DNA of 9,874 nucleotides from Burkholderiales bacterium. Lineage in GTDB: Bacteria > Pseudomonadota > Gammaproteobacteria > Burkholderiales > UBA11063. Positions within the stretch are counted from its first letter, which is position 1; every line of letters starts with the position of its first letter. The DNA lies in contig JAJFBO010000021.1 in NCBI GenBank assembly GCA_020697025.1, positions 1-9,874 of the forward strand, written 5' to 3'. A program made the position numbers and the translations under genes. The notes under the pieces are model-generated. The model was not told where the DNA came from. It searched no databases and saw only the letters and a program-made list of their open reading frames with translations. Below, piece after piece: positions 1-7,349 of the stretch.

Positions 1-1639
1 GTACATTATTATTACCTGTCTTACTTATAGCTTGATTTAATGCTTTAGCAAAAGCCTTAAATAATCCTTCAACCATGTGGTGGGCATTACTACCGGTAAC
101 TTTTAGATGAATTGCTGCCTCTAAGTGGTCAGCCAGACTTAAGAAAAAATGCTGAATCATTTCCACCGGAAAATTTCCAATTAAAGATGTATTAAAATGG
201 GCTTCATAAACTAATACTCCACGTCCGCTTAAATCAAGTGTTGCAAAAGCACAAGCTTCGTCCATTGGTAAAACAAATCCATAACGATTTATTCCGCGTT
301 TATCTCCTATTGCCTGCTTTAGAACCTGTCCTAGTACAATAGCTACATCTTCAACTGTATGATGATAATCAATATGTGTGTCACCATTTGCCTTTAATTC
401 CAAGCTAAAACCGCCGTGTTTAGCTAGCTGCTCCAGCATGTGGTCAAAAAAACCAATACCAGTACTAATTTTAACTGGTGAAATTTTATCCAGATTTATA
501 TTAGCTAAAATCTCTGTCTCATTAGTTTTACGATTATATACCGCTTGTCGTTCAATAATTTTAGCTATTTCAAGTTTTACGCCTAATGAACGTAGTACCA
601 AATCATTTTCTTGTGGAGTACCTATAGTAAACCTGATAGTATTTTCAATATCACGGCCACGGTTTCTTAATATGATTCCTTTAGCTAATAAGTCCTTATA
701 AACAGTATTAGCATTATCAACTTTAAATAATACAAAATTTGCACTGCTTGGATAAACGTGAATTCCAGGCAACCCACTTAAATACTTGAATACACGTTCC
801 CGTTCAAATTTTAATAATTCAATCCTTGAATTAGCCAGTTCAAGACCAAAAGGAGATAAAGCTTCAAGAATTAGACGGCTTATTGGTACGGGAATTGGAT
901 ATGGGGCAAGCACTTTACGCGCCACATTTATAATTTCACTTCCAGCAATTAAAGTCCCAACCCTAACACCTGCAAAAGCATATGCCTTGGATAAGGTTTT
1001 CATTACCACTATATTCTGGTATTTTTCCATTATCGTTGTAGCTGATGGTATATCAGCAAATTCAATATATGCTTCGTCAACTGCAATAATAGTATTGGGT
1101 AAATTTTTAGCAATTTTTTCAATATCACTTAAAGAAAATATATTACCTGTTGGATTATTTGGGGTACATAAAAATATAATTTTAATATTTTGGTCTTTAG
1201 CGTTTATAATGGCTGCTGTATCCAGACTAAATTGGTTTTTATCAATAAGCGGTGCTTTACTGACCCTAATTCCTGCAATATCAGCAACTACCTCATAGTA
1301 ACCATATGTGGGTGGAGTTATCAAAATTTGATCTTTATAGGGAATACAAAATACACGAACTAATAAGTCAATAATTTCATCCATTCCCCTGCCAACTAGC
1401 ACCTGTTTAGGACTTACTCCATAAACTGCTGCTAATCTTGATATTACTGCCTCGGGTTGGGGTTGTGGGTAACGGTTTATATTATCCAGCCCGGTTTTAC
1501 TTATTAAATAAGGTAAATATGGATTTTCATTAGCATCTAGCTGGATCATACCTGCTGCATCATTCATTTCCATACGGGCAGAACTGTACCCTGCCATGCC
1601 CCATATTTCAGGACGAACTATTTTTTGCAACCAATTCAT
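1..1639 (-). CDS. hisCB: Fused histidinol-phosphate aminotransferase (HisC) and imidazoleglycerol-phosphate dehydratase (HisB), cut by the left edge
   Basis: One uninterrupted frame of 546 visible codons joins two enzymes of histidine synthesis. Residues 1 to about 350 are HisC, a PLP-dependent aminotransferase that makes histidinol phosphate. It shows the NPTG turn (162-165), DEAY (188-191), the Schiff-base lysine in TLSKAYAFAG (Lys218) and the substrate arginine in IRFTIGT (Arg336). Residues from about 362 are the HisB dehydratase, with GIGFFDHMLEQ (394-404), DYHHTVED (424-431) and AHHMVE (519-524) supplying metal-binding His and Glu residues. Only a few C-terminal residues should lie off the edge. 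The join (about 351-368) has no stop and no ATG or GTG that could start a separate hisB. No HAD phosphatase domain is present, unlike enteric HisB. The ATG is one base after the hisD stop, with no clear ribosome binding site, suggesting translational coupling. Both domains look catalytically intact. Confidence 0.93.
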   Translation of the reverse strand, partial: MNWLQKIVRPEIWGMAGYSSARMEMNDAAGMIQLDANENPYLPYLISKTGLDNINRYPQPQPEAVISRLAAVYGVSPKQVLVGRGMDEIIDLLVRVFCIPYKDQILITPPTYGYYEVVADIAGIRVSKAPLIDKNQFSLDTAAIINAKDQNIKIIFLCTPNNPTGNIFSLSDIEKIAKNLPNTIIAVDEAYIEFADIPSATTIMEKYQNIVVMKTLSKAYAFAGVRVGTLIAGSEIINVARKVLAPYPIPVPISRLILEALSPFGLELANSRIELLKFERERVFKYLSGLPGIHVYPSSANFVLFKVDNANTVYKDLLAKGIILRNRGRDIENTIRFTIGTPQENDLVLRSLGVKLEIAKIIERQAVYNRKTNETEILANINLDKISPVKISTGIGFFDHMLEQLAKHGGFSLELKANGDTHIDYHHTVEDVAIVLGQVLKQAIGDKRGINRYGFVLPMDEACAFATLDLSGRGVLVYEAHFNTSLIGNFPVEMIQHFFLSLADHLEAAIHLKVTGSNAHHMVEGLFKAFAKALNQAISKTGNNNV

Positions 1640-1640
1640 A

Positions 1641-2936
1641 TTATTTGATTTCTTTTAAACGTACTGTAACAGCATTTTTATGTGCATCAAGTCCTTCCAG
1701 ACTGGCTAAAGTTTCTACAGTATGCCCTATGTGCTTAAGTCCGGTGGCACTTAAATGCTGGAATGAAATTGCTTTCATAAAAGCCAATGTATCTAATCCA
1801 CTATACATATTGGCATAGCCATACGTTGGTAAAACATGATTAGTTCCACTGGCATAGTCACCAACAGATTCGGGAGAATACTCGCCAACAAATACTGAGC
1901 CGGCATTTTGTACCAACTCCAGGGCATCTTTCGCATTGTTAATATGCAAAATTAAATGTTCAGGGGCATAACGATTTGAAATCATAAAACATTCATTTAT
2001 GCTATTAGCAATTATTATACTGCTTTTCTTTAACGATTCATCAATTATCAAATTACGTGATAAATATGCAGTTTGTCGTTTAATTTCACTTAAAACTTTA
2101 TTTGCCAAAATACCTGAAGTTGTCACTAAAATGACATGTGCATCTTTGTCATGCTCAGCCTGCGCCAGCAAATCGCTGGCAACAAAAATCGCATTTGCAT
2201 CATCATCAGCTATAACCAATACTTCAGATGGGCCAGCTGGCATATCCAGCGCAGCTCCACCATTCATCAAAGATACCTGCATTTTTGCCTCAGTGACAAA
2301 TTTATTTCCCGGGCCATAAATTTTATGTACTTTGGGAATAGTTTGCGTACCAAATGCCATGGCGGCTATAGCCTGCGCTCCACCTACTTTATATATGGTA
2401 TCAATTTCGCAAATATTTGCCGCAAATAAAATAGCTGACGCAATTTTGCCGCTTGTATCAGGCGGTGTGGTTAAAACTTTGGTTTTACATCCTGCGATTT
2501 TTGCTGGAATAGCTAACATTAAGAGAGTAGATACTAAAGGAGCACTGCCTCCTGGTACATATAATCCGACCTTATCGATTGGACGGTATATTTTTCCCAG
2601 GTTAATCCCATTTTTTTCATATTCAAAAGCTTTGGGAGCGCTTTTAGTGTGAAAGTATTTAATATTTTCTGCAGCCGTAATAATTGCCTGCTTTTCTTTT
2701 TCATTAAGAATCTTAATTGCTGATTCAAACTCTTCAGGACTCACTTTCAGGCTAGATAATTCTACCTTATCAAATTTTTTGGTATATTCAAATAAAGCAC
2801 AATCACCCTGATTTTTAACACATAAAATTATTTCGGATACTGTGTCATGTAATACAGTATCCCTATTAGTATTACTGCGTTGTAAAATTATAACCTTTTC
2901 TTCGTCAGTTAATTGTGACCAATTTACAATTTGCAT
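1641..2936 (-). CDS. hisD: Histidinol dehydrogenase HisD
   Basis: This zinc enzyme catalyses the last two steps of histidine synthesis, the NAD-dependent four-electron oxidation of L-histidinol to L-histidine, in the cytoplasm. The 431-residue length fits the family. Signature regions include GLYVPGGSAPLVST (124-137), YGPGN (207-211) and DMPAGPSEVLVIADD (231-245). The zinc ligands known from the E. coli enzyme appear at the same numbers: Gln259 and His262 in QAEH, Asp360 and His419. The catalytic pair Glu326 and His327 is present in YAPEH. The start ATG overlaps the hisG stop by one base (TGATG), and the stop lies one base before the hisCB start, so the three genes are almost certainly one transcript with coupled translation. 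I see no strong Shine-Dalgarno sequence of its own. Identification is secure. Confidence 0.97.
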   Translation of the reverse strand: MQIVNWSQLTDEEKVIILQRSNTNRDTVLHDTVSEIILCVKNQGDCALFEYTKKFDKVELSSLKVSPEEFESAIKILNEKEKQAIITAAENIKYFHTKSAPKAFEYEKNGINLGKIYRPIDKVGLYVPGGSAPLVSTLLMLAIPAKIAGCKTKVLTTPPDTSGKIASAILFAANICEIDTIYKVGGAQAIAAMAFGTQTIPKVHKIYGPGNKFVTEAKMQVSLMNGGAALDMPAGPSEVLVIADDDANAIFVASDLLAQAEHDKDAHVILVTTSGILANKVLSEIKRQTAYLSRNLIIDESLKKSSIIIANSINECFMISNRYAPEHLILHINNAKDALELVQNAGSVFVGEYSPESVGDYASGTNHVLPTYGYANMYSGLDTLAFMKAISFQHLSATGLKHIGHTVETLASLEGLDAHKNAVTVRLKEIK

Positions 2937-3817
2937 CAGGCAATCATTTTTTCAATATTCATTACTAAAATTGAAGTAGCTCCAATTTCTTTTAACTTAT
3001 TCACAGTATCCCATAGATACTTTTCCTCACTTACTACATGGACTGCCACCTTTCCAGGGTGCCCTTGCAGCTCAAGAATAGTTGGCGCTTCATAACCCGG
3101 TAGCAGCTTTTCCAGTTTTGGCAGCTCGTTTTTATCAATGTGCAGCATAATATATTTACTATTTCTAACATTAATTACACTTTGGAACCTAAAAACCAGC
3201 TCTTTAACTTTAGTCCTTATAAATTGCGGCATATCTTTGCGGCCAACCAAAATAGCTTCACTAAATAATAATACCTGCATTTCAACTAAGTCATTTTCTT
3301 TCAGGGTAGTACCAGTTGATACCAAATCACAAATTGCATCAGCAATACCGATTTTAGGGGCTAATTCCACTGACCCATGCATAACTACTATTTCTGCTTT
3401 TATTTTATTTTCCAGCAAATAATTTGCTAAAGTCGCCGGATATGATGTAGCGATTTTTTTTCCGTTTAAATCATCTATATTCATAATATTGCTATTGGAT
3501 TTAACTGCAAGACTTAACCTACAGGTAGCAAACTCTAATTTGCTGATGATTTCAAGTTTATTATCACTGTGGGTTAAATTATATTCAATAAACAAGTTTT
3601 CACCCATAATACCAACATCAGCTACCTGGCTATCAATAAATCCTGGAATATCATCGTCCCGAACCATTAAAAAATCGGTATCCAATTCATTAGATTTAAT
3701 CAAATAATGGTTTTTAGCCGGGCGTATTTTAAAACTACATTTATTTAATAATTCAATACTCCCATCAGATAATTTTCCTGATTTTTGTAATGCTATACGT
3801 AAGCGCTGCTGTGACAT
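2936..3817 (-). CDS. hisG: ATP phosphoribosyltransferase HisG, long form
   Basis: HisG catalyses the committed step of histidine synthesis, joining ATP and PRPP to give phosphoribosyl-ATP. At 293 residues it is the long, self-sufficient form with a C-terminal regulatory domain (about 222-293), so it should not need a HisZ partner. In this form the C-terminal domain binds histidine for feedback inhibition. The N-terminus LRIALQKSGKLSD (6-18), RDDDIPG (53-59) and the PRPP-binding stretch GIADAICDLVSTGTTL (157-172) match the E. coli type closely, as does the C-terminal SILVMNIEKM (282-291). The ATG at 3817 is preceded by GGAA at 3827-3830, nine bases away, a usable ribosome binding site. It lies 44 bases downstream of hisN and its stop overlaps hisD by one base. 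There is no histidine-codon-rich leader in the gap upstream, so an attenuator of the enteric kind is not evident at this position. Confidence 0.97.
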   Translation of the reverse strand: MSQQRLRIALQKSGKLSDGSIELLNKCSFKIRPAKNHYLIKSNELDTDFLMVRDDDIPGFIDSQVADVGIMGENLFIEYNLTHSDNKLEIISKLEFATCRLSLAVKSNSNIMNIDDLNGKKIATSYPATLANYLLENKIKAEIVVMHGSVELAPKIGIADAICDLVSTGTTLKENDLVEMQVLLFSEAILVGRKDMPQFIRTKVKELVFRFQSVINVRNSKYIMLHIDKNELPKLEKLLPGYEAPTILELQGHPGKVAVHVVSEEKYLWDTVNKLKEIGATSILVMNIEKMIA

Positions 3818-3834
3818 TTTATTTTATTCCATTT

Positions 3835-3845
3835 GAATCAGATTC
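3835..3845. repeat. Small palindrome between hisN and hisG
   Basis: GAATCAGATTC is a perfect 5-base inverted repeat with a single central base, lying just upstream of the hisG ribosome binding site in the 44-base gap after hisN. It could be a protein binding site, but arms this short can occur by chance. The gap contains no convincing promoter or terminator. Confidence 0.3.
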
Positions 3846-3861
3846 TAATTTTTGCGAATAG

Positions 3862-4689
3862 CTAATTATTAATTATTTTTAGGGCACAGGCCTGTAACTC
3901 CGCATTACTACTGGCTAAACACTGTCCTTTAAAATCCGAAGTGATTGGCTCTCCGTCCCAGGTCGTGATTATACCACCGCTGGCAGTTATAATTGGTATA
4001 AGTGCTGCTACATCATAATATTGGAGCTGTGACTCCATAATTAAATCAATCTGTCCACAGGCAAGCATAGCATATGCATAAGCGTCGCCTCCCCAGGCAC
4101 ATACTTTTACCTGACTTTTAAGTTTATCAAATTTGTATAATTCATCAGCGGTAAACATGTCAGGTGTTGAAGCATTTAATCTGGCATAAGCAGGATTTAT
4201 AGTTTTACTTGTTTGTATTCCCTGATATATTGACAAGTCACTATTTAGCCGGGAAGTTTCATTACCATTTGTGAGGCTAAGGTAAGCGCCATTTTTATTA
4301 ATTCCTATAAAGCGTTCCCCAAGTATAGGCTGGTCAATAATTCCCAAAATTGGCGTACTATTTGATACAAGTGCAATTAATGTAGTAAATGTAGGTTTAC
4401 CAGTAGTAAAAGCAACAGTTCCATCAATTGGATCTATTACCCAGGTATACTCTTTAGCACTAATACCAGATTCATTTGCAAACTCTTCACCAATGATAGT
4501 ATGAGTTGGATACCTGGCTTTTATCATTTTCCTAAGTGTAGTTTCAATTTCTAAATCAGCTTGTGTTACAGGAAAATTACCAGGCTTATTGTTAATAACT
4601 AAATTCTGGCGAAAATTACGGCGGCTAATACCAGCCGCCATATCTGCTAATTGCATGGCAAAAATAAACAAGTCATCATTAAATAACAC
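3862..4689 (-). CDS. hisN: Histidinol-phosphatase of the inositol monophosphatase family (HisN)
   Basis: A 275-residue member of the Mg-dependent inositol monophosphatase superfamily. The metal and phosphate motifs are intact: VTQADLEIE (41-49, Asp45), GEE (67-69), WVIDPIDGT (83-91, Asp86 and Asp89) and YYDVAAL (224-230, Asp226). The stretch after the DPIDGT motif, FTTGKPTFTTLIAL, and the downstream GIIDQPILGER resemble histidinol-phosphatases of the HisN group more than SuhB or CysQ. The location next to hisG supports hydrolysis of histidinol phosphate to histidinol, the step between HisC and HisD. Context adds weight, because the HisB here lacks the phosphatase domain found in enteric HisB. 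The start appears to be GTG at 4689, two bases after the htrA stop, with no clear ribosome binding site, so translation is probably coupled to htrA. Substrate assignment is inference; the family assignment is firm. Confidence 0.9.
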   Translation of the reverse strand: MLFNDDLFIFAMQLADMAAGISRRNFRQNLVINNKPGNFPVTQADLEIETTLRKMIKARYPTHTIIGEEFANESGISAKEYTWVIDPIDGTVAFTTGKPTFTTLIALVSNSTPILGIIDQPILGERFIGINKNGAYLSLTNGNETSRLNSDLSIYQGIQTSKTINPAYARLNASTPDMFTADELYKFDKLKSQVKVCAWGGDAYAYAMLACGQIDLIMESQLQYYDVAALIPIITASGGIITTWDGEPITSDFKGQCLASSNAELQACALKIINN

Positions 4690-4691
4690 GG

Positions 4692-6140
4692 TTATTCAAT
4701 ACTTAAAGTTACAAACATTTGCTGGTTATTGCGTAAAATTAATACAACAATTGTTTTGCTAAACCCAACAATGGCTTTTACCTGGTTGATATCTCTAATT
4801 AAAATATTATTAATTGATAATATTATATCACCAGGTAGTATGCCAGACATTTGTGCGGCATCTTTAGTATTAGTTACAATAACTCCCGTATCACTTAAAT
4901 GCATTTGTTGTTTGGTTTTAGCATCAATATTGGCAACGGTTAAACCAAAGCTATCTAACTGAAGCGTCTTTGAATTGGTTTGACCGTTTGCAGCTACCTG
5001 TGATTCATCAGTACCAGTTAAAACAGCTTCAATTGTAAGGATTTTGTTATTTCTAAACAACTCCAGACTAATTTTATCACCTGGCTTTTTACTGCCTACA
5101 ATCATAGGTAATGCTCCAACATCATCTAAAGACTTATCATCAGCCTTTAAAATAATATCTCCAACTTTTATACCAGCTTTTTCAGCTCCACTACCAGGAA
5201 CAATATTTGCCACTAAAGCACCCCTTGGCTTATTAAGACCAAATGAACGGGCTAATTGCTTGGTAACTGGTTGAAACTGTACACCTAACTGACCATGGCT
5301 AACTTTACCATAACGCTTTAACTGGTTAGCTATATTCATTGCAATATCTATAGGAATAGAAAAACCAATGCCCATATAACCGCCGCTACGACTATAAATC
5401 TGTGAATTAATCCCTACTACCTGAGCTTTAAGATTAAATAATGGTCCCCCTGAATTACCTGGATTTATTGGCACATCAGTTTGAATAAATGGAACATAGT
5501 TATCACTAGGCAAATTGCGTCCTTTAGCTGAAACTATTCCCTGCGTTACCGAATTATCAAAACCAAACGGGGCTCCAACTGCTGCTACCCACTCTCCTAC
5601 ATCAAGCTGGTTTGGATCTCCAATTGTAACTGCTGGTAGTCCAGTCGCACTTACCTTAAGCAAAGCAATGTCTGTTTTTTTATCCAAGCCAATAAGTTTT
5701 GCATCTAACTCCTGTTTATCTGATGTTTTAACAGTAATTTTTTTGGCACCATCTACAACATGGGCATTAGTTAATATATAGCCATCACTGCTAATAATAA
5801 ATCCTGATCCCAGGGAATGGCGGACTTGAGGCTGTGCCTGTGATTGACCTGGTACCAGACGTTTAAACAATTCAGAAAGCGGATCATTCGGATCCAATCC
5901 CTCAACCTGACTATCGGGACCTTGCCCCAGAACAGACTCTGTAGTAATATTTACTACAGTATTACCAACTAGTTTAACTAACTGGGCAAAATTTGGCAGT
6001 TCCATCTGAGGTTTATCAATAGTTTTGGTTACGTCATTTTTTACTGCAATAGGAGTCTCATTATTACTCGTCTGAGTTTTACTGCAAGCAGATACAATCA
6101 AAATACTAGATAAAATAGTTACTAATAACTTTTTAGCCAT
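4692..6140 (-). CDS. htrA: HtrA/Deg-family serine protease with two PDZ domains, predicted lipoprotein
   Basis: An envelope quality-control protease of the DegP/DegQ/MucD group, 482 residues. The N-terminus has basic residues, a hydrophobic stretch and a lipobox VSAC with Cys19, so a lipid anchor is predicted in place of a cleaved soluble signal. Ser at +2 would favour outer-membrane sorting by the usual Lol rule. The trypsin-like domain carries the full triad: His127 in TNAHVV, Asp157 in TDIALLKV and Ser230 in GNSGGP. A loop of about 35 residues before it (about 73-107) corresponds to the LA loop of DegP-like proteins. PDZ1 covers about 284-376 and PDZ2 about 395-480, joined by a linker rich in Gln, Ser and Asn. 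A strong ribosome binding site, AAGGAGT, and a good promoter lie upstream. hisN follows after 2 bases. Whether it is functionally DegP, DegQ or MucD cannot be settled from sequence alone. Confidence 0.94.
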   Translation of the reverse strand: MAKKLLVTILSSILIVSACSKTQTSNNETPIAVKNDVTKTIDKPQMELPNFAQLVKLVGNTVVNITTESVLGQGPDSQVEGLDPNDPLSELFKRLVPGQSQAQPQVRHSLGSGFIISSDGYILTNAHVVDGAKKITVKTSDKQELDAKLIGLDKKTDIALLKVSATGLPAVTIGDPNQLDVGEWVAAVGAPFGFDNSVTQGIVSAKGRNLPSDNYVPFIQTDVPINPGNSGGPLFNLKAQVVGINSQIYSRSGGYMGIGFSIPIDIAMNIANQLKRYGKVSHGQLGVQFQPVTKQLARSFGLNKPRGALVANIVPGSGAEKAGIKVGDIILKADDKSLDDVGALPMIVGSKKPGDKISLELFRNNKILTIEAVLTGTDESQVAANGQTNSKTLQLDSFGLTVANIDAKTKQQMHLSDTGVIVTNTKDAAQMSGILPGDIILSINNILIRDINQVKAIVGFSKTIVVLILRNNQQMFVTLSIE

Positions 6141-6150
6141 TTTATAAAAT

Positions 6151-6157
6151 ACTCCTT
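6151..6157 (-). promoter_or_regulatory. Strong ribosome binding site for htrA
   Basis: On the minus strand this reads AAGGAGT, ten bases before the htrA ATG at 6140. It is one of the two best Shine-Dalgarno matches in the window and fixes the htrA start. Confidence 0.85.
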
Positions 6158-6174
6158 AAAAATGTTAGATATAT

Positions 6175-6203
6175 ATTATAGTATCTTTTAGTAATTTTAT
6201 CAA
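6175..6203 (-). promoter_or_regulatory. Sigma-70-type promoter for htrA and the his genes
   Basis: On the minus strand TTGATA (6203-6198) and TATAAT (6180-6175) are separated by 17 bases, which is five of six bases for the -35 and a perfect -10. Initiation would fall near 6168, giving a leader of about 27 bases that contains the AAGGAGT ribosome binding site. No other promoter this good is visible between here and hisCB, so it is the likely driver of htrA-hisN-hisG-hisD-hisCB. The -35 sits inside an inverted repeat. Confidence 0.75.
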
Positions 6204-6237
6204 ATACTTCTATAAGTATAAATTTGATAACAAATTT
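6197..6237. repeat. Overlapping AT-rich inverted repeats at the htrA promoter
   Basis: Three inverted repeats overlap here. TTATCAA (6197-6203) pairs with TTGATAA (6224-6230) across 20 bases. Inside it, ATACTT (6204-6209) pairs with AAGTAT (6214-6219) across 4 bases. AAATTTG (6220-6226) pairs with CAAATTT (6231-6237) across 4 bases and competes with the outer arm. The left outer arm covers the -35 of the htrA promoter. It could be an operator for a dimeric regulator, or an RNA structure at the end of the dnaB-nth-gloA message. There is no T-run after it on the minus strand, so it is a poor intrinsic terminator. Chance palindromes are common in DNA this AT-rich. Confidence 0.5.
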
Positions 6238-6278
6238 ATTTAGTGTTACCAAATATGCGGGAGCTATAATTAATTTTA

Positions 6279-6668
6279 TTATATTTTATTCTCGATTAGT
6301 TCTATCTTATACCCATTTGGATCTTCAACAAATGCGATAGCACGCGTTCCGCCAAATTTCATTGGCCCGGGTTCACGCGTTACAGCAACACCGAATTCAC
6401 GAGCTTTATCACATACTTTATATATATCATTAACTTCAATAGCTATATGTCCGAATGCTGTACCTAATTCATAGTTATTGACATTCCAGTTATATGTTAA
6501 TTCAATTAAAGCATTTTCCTCTTCAGAACCATAACCGATAAATACTAAAGTAAATTTACCATTTGGGTAATCAGTCCTTTTAATTTCCTGCATGCCAAAT
6601 ACCCAAGTGTAAAATTTAACTGATTTTTCTAAATCAGATACGCGCAGCATGGTATGTAATATTCTCAC
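6279..6668 (-). CDS. gloA: Lactoylglutathione lyase (glyoxalase I)
   Basis: GloA isomerises the hemithioacetal of methylglyoxal and glutathione to S-lactoylglutathione, the first step of methylglyoxal detoxification in the cytoplasm. The 129-residue protein aligns along its whole length with E. coli GloA, including MRxLHTMLRV at the start, IELTYNW (55-61), AFGHIAIEV (71-79) and AFVEDPNGYKIELIE (112-126). The four metal ligands are present: His5, Glu56, His74 and Glu123. The short family form fits the bacterial nickel-type enzyme. The start is GTG at 6668, set by a perfect GGAGG seven bases upstream. It follows nth by 15 bases and is probably the last gene of a dnaB-nth-gloA transcript. The C-terminus ends soon after the last ligand and lacks the short tail of the E. 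coli protein. Confidence 0.95.
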   Translation of the reverse strand: MRILHTMLRVSDLEKSVKFYTWVFGMQEIKRTDYPNGKFTLVFIGYGSEEENALIELTYNWNVNNYELGTAFGHIAIEVNDIYKVCDKAREFGVAVTREPGPMKFGGTRAIAFVEDPNGYKIELIENKI

Positions 6669-6675
6669 ACTAGGA

Positions 6676-6680
6676 CCTCC
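6676..6680 (-). promoter_or_regulatory. Ribosome binding site fixing the GTG start of gloA
   Basis: On the minus strand GGAGG lies seven bases before the GTG at 6668. No in-frame ATG occurs before residue 7, and starting there would remove the metal ligand His5, so the GTG start is well supported. Confidence 0.85.
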
Positions 6681-6683
6681 ATT

Positions 6684-7349
6684 TTATTTTTTGTTTATCA
6701 TATCTTTTTTTGCATTAATTATGTAATAATCACAATAATCACGTATAGCGCACACTTCGCATTCCGGTTTTCTCGCCTTACAAATATAGCGACCATGCAA
6801 AATTAGCCAGTGATGCGCGTTAAGCTTAAATTCGCCAGGCACATTTTTTTGTAACTTAACCTCAACCTCATCCGGAGTTTTGCCTTTTGCTATTCCCAAG
6901 CGATTTCCTACCCGCAGTACATGTGTATCTACAGCAATATTTTCATGGCCAAACAAAGTATTTAATATAACATTAGCTGTTTTTCTGCCTACACCTGGTA
7001 ATGCTATTAAAGCATCAAAATCCTCAGGGACTTCACTATTATGATTTGCTATTAACTGTTGGCATAAACCAATAATATTCTTTGCTTTATTTCTATAAAA
7101 ATTAATTGTACTGATATAAGACTCGAGGCTCATGACACCAAGAGCTAAAATTTGCTCTGGGGTATTTGCAACCTTAAATAATCTGGCTGTAGCTTTATTT
7201 ACACCAACATCAGTAGCTTGCGCTGATAACACAACAGATACTAATAGTTCAAAGGCTGAAGAATATATTAATTCGGTAGTTGGCTTTGGATTTAGCTCGC
7301 GCAAAATCGTAAAAATTTGTTGCGCCTGCAAAAGTCTATTCTTCATCAT
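6684..7349 (-). CDS. nth: Endonuclease III (DNA glycosylase/AP lyase)
   Basis: Nth removes oxidised pyrimidines from DNA and cuts the abasic site in base-excision repair. The 221-residue protein shows LLVSVVLSAQATD (35-47), the helix-hairpin-helix LPGVGRKTANVIL (117-129) with the catalytic Lys123, and VDTHV (140-144) with the catalytic Asp141. The C-terminus has the 4Fe-4S ligands Cys190, Cys197, Cys200 and Cys206 in the standard C-X6-C-X2-C-X5-C spacing. The start is one of two adjacent ATG codons (7349 or 7346), both inside the end of dnaB, giving a 14- or 11-base overlap. No clear ribosome binding site is seen, so re-initiation after dnaB translation is likely. It has a slightly longer lysine-rich tail than the E. 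coli protein. Confidence 0.96.
   Translation of the reverse strand: MMKNRLLQAQQIFTILRELNPKPTTELIYSSAFELLVSVVLSAQATDVGVNKATARLFKVANTPEQILALGVMSLESYISTINFYRNKAKNIIGLCQQLIANHNSEVPEDFDALIALPGVGRKTANVILNTLFGHENIAVDTHVLRVGNRLGIAKGKTPDEVEVKLQKNVPGEFKLNAHHWLILHGRYICKARKPECEVCAIRDYCDYYIINAKKDMINKK

Noticed and set aside
540..600. The HisC-HisB join as a sequencing error that removed a stop codon
   Set aside because: A single missing base would shift the frame, yet both sides read in the same frame with conserved motifs, and there is no ATG or GTG start for a separate hisB. It cannot be excluded fully without read data.
378..1298. Two plus-strand open frames (378-701 and 786-1298) opposite the his fusion gene
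   Set aside because: They are antisense to a long, clearly conserved coding frame, show no recognisable domain, and their protein composition looks like a shadow translation.
1999..2652. Several plus-strand frames opposite hisD
   Set aside because: They overlap one another and a fully conserved hisD, and have no ribosome binding sites or family motifs.
3818..3861. Histidine attenuator leader before hisG
   Set aside because: The gap is only 44 bases and contains no short frame with a run of histidine codons and no terminator hairpin.
6141..6278. Rho-independent terminator after gloA
   Set aside because: Hairpins can be drawn, but the stems are almost all A-T and are not followed by a T-run on the minus strand.
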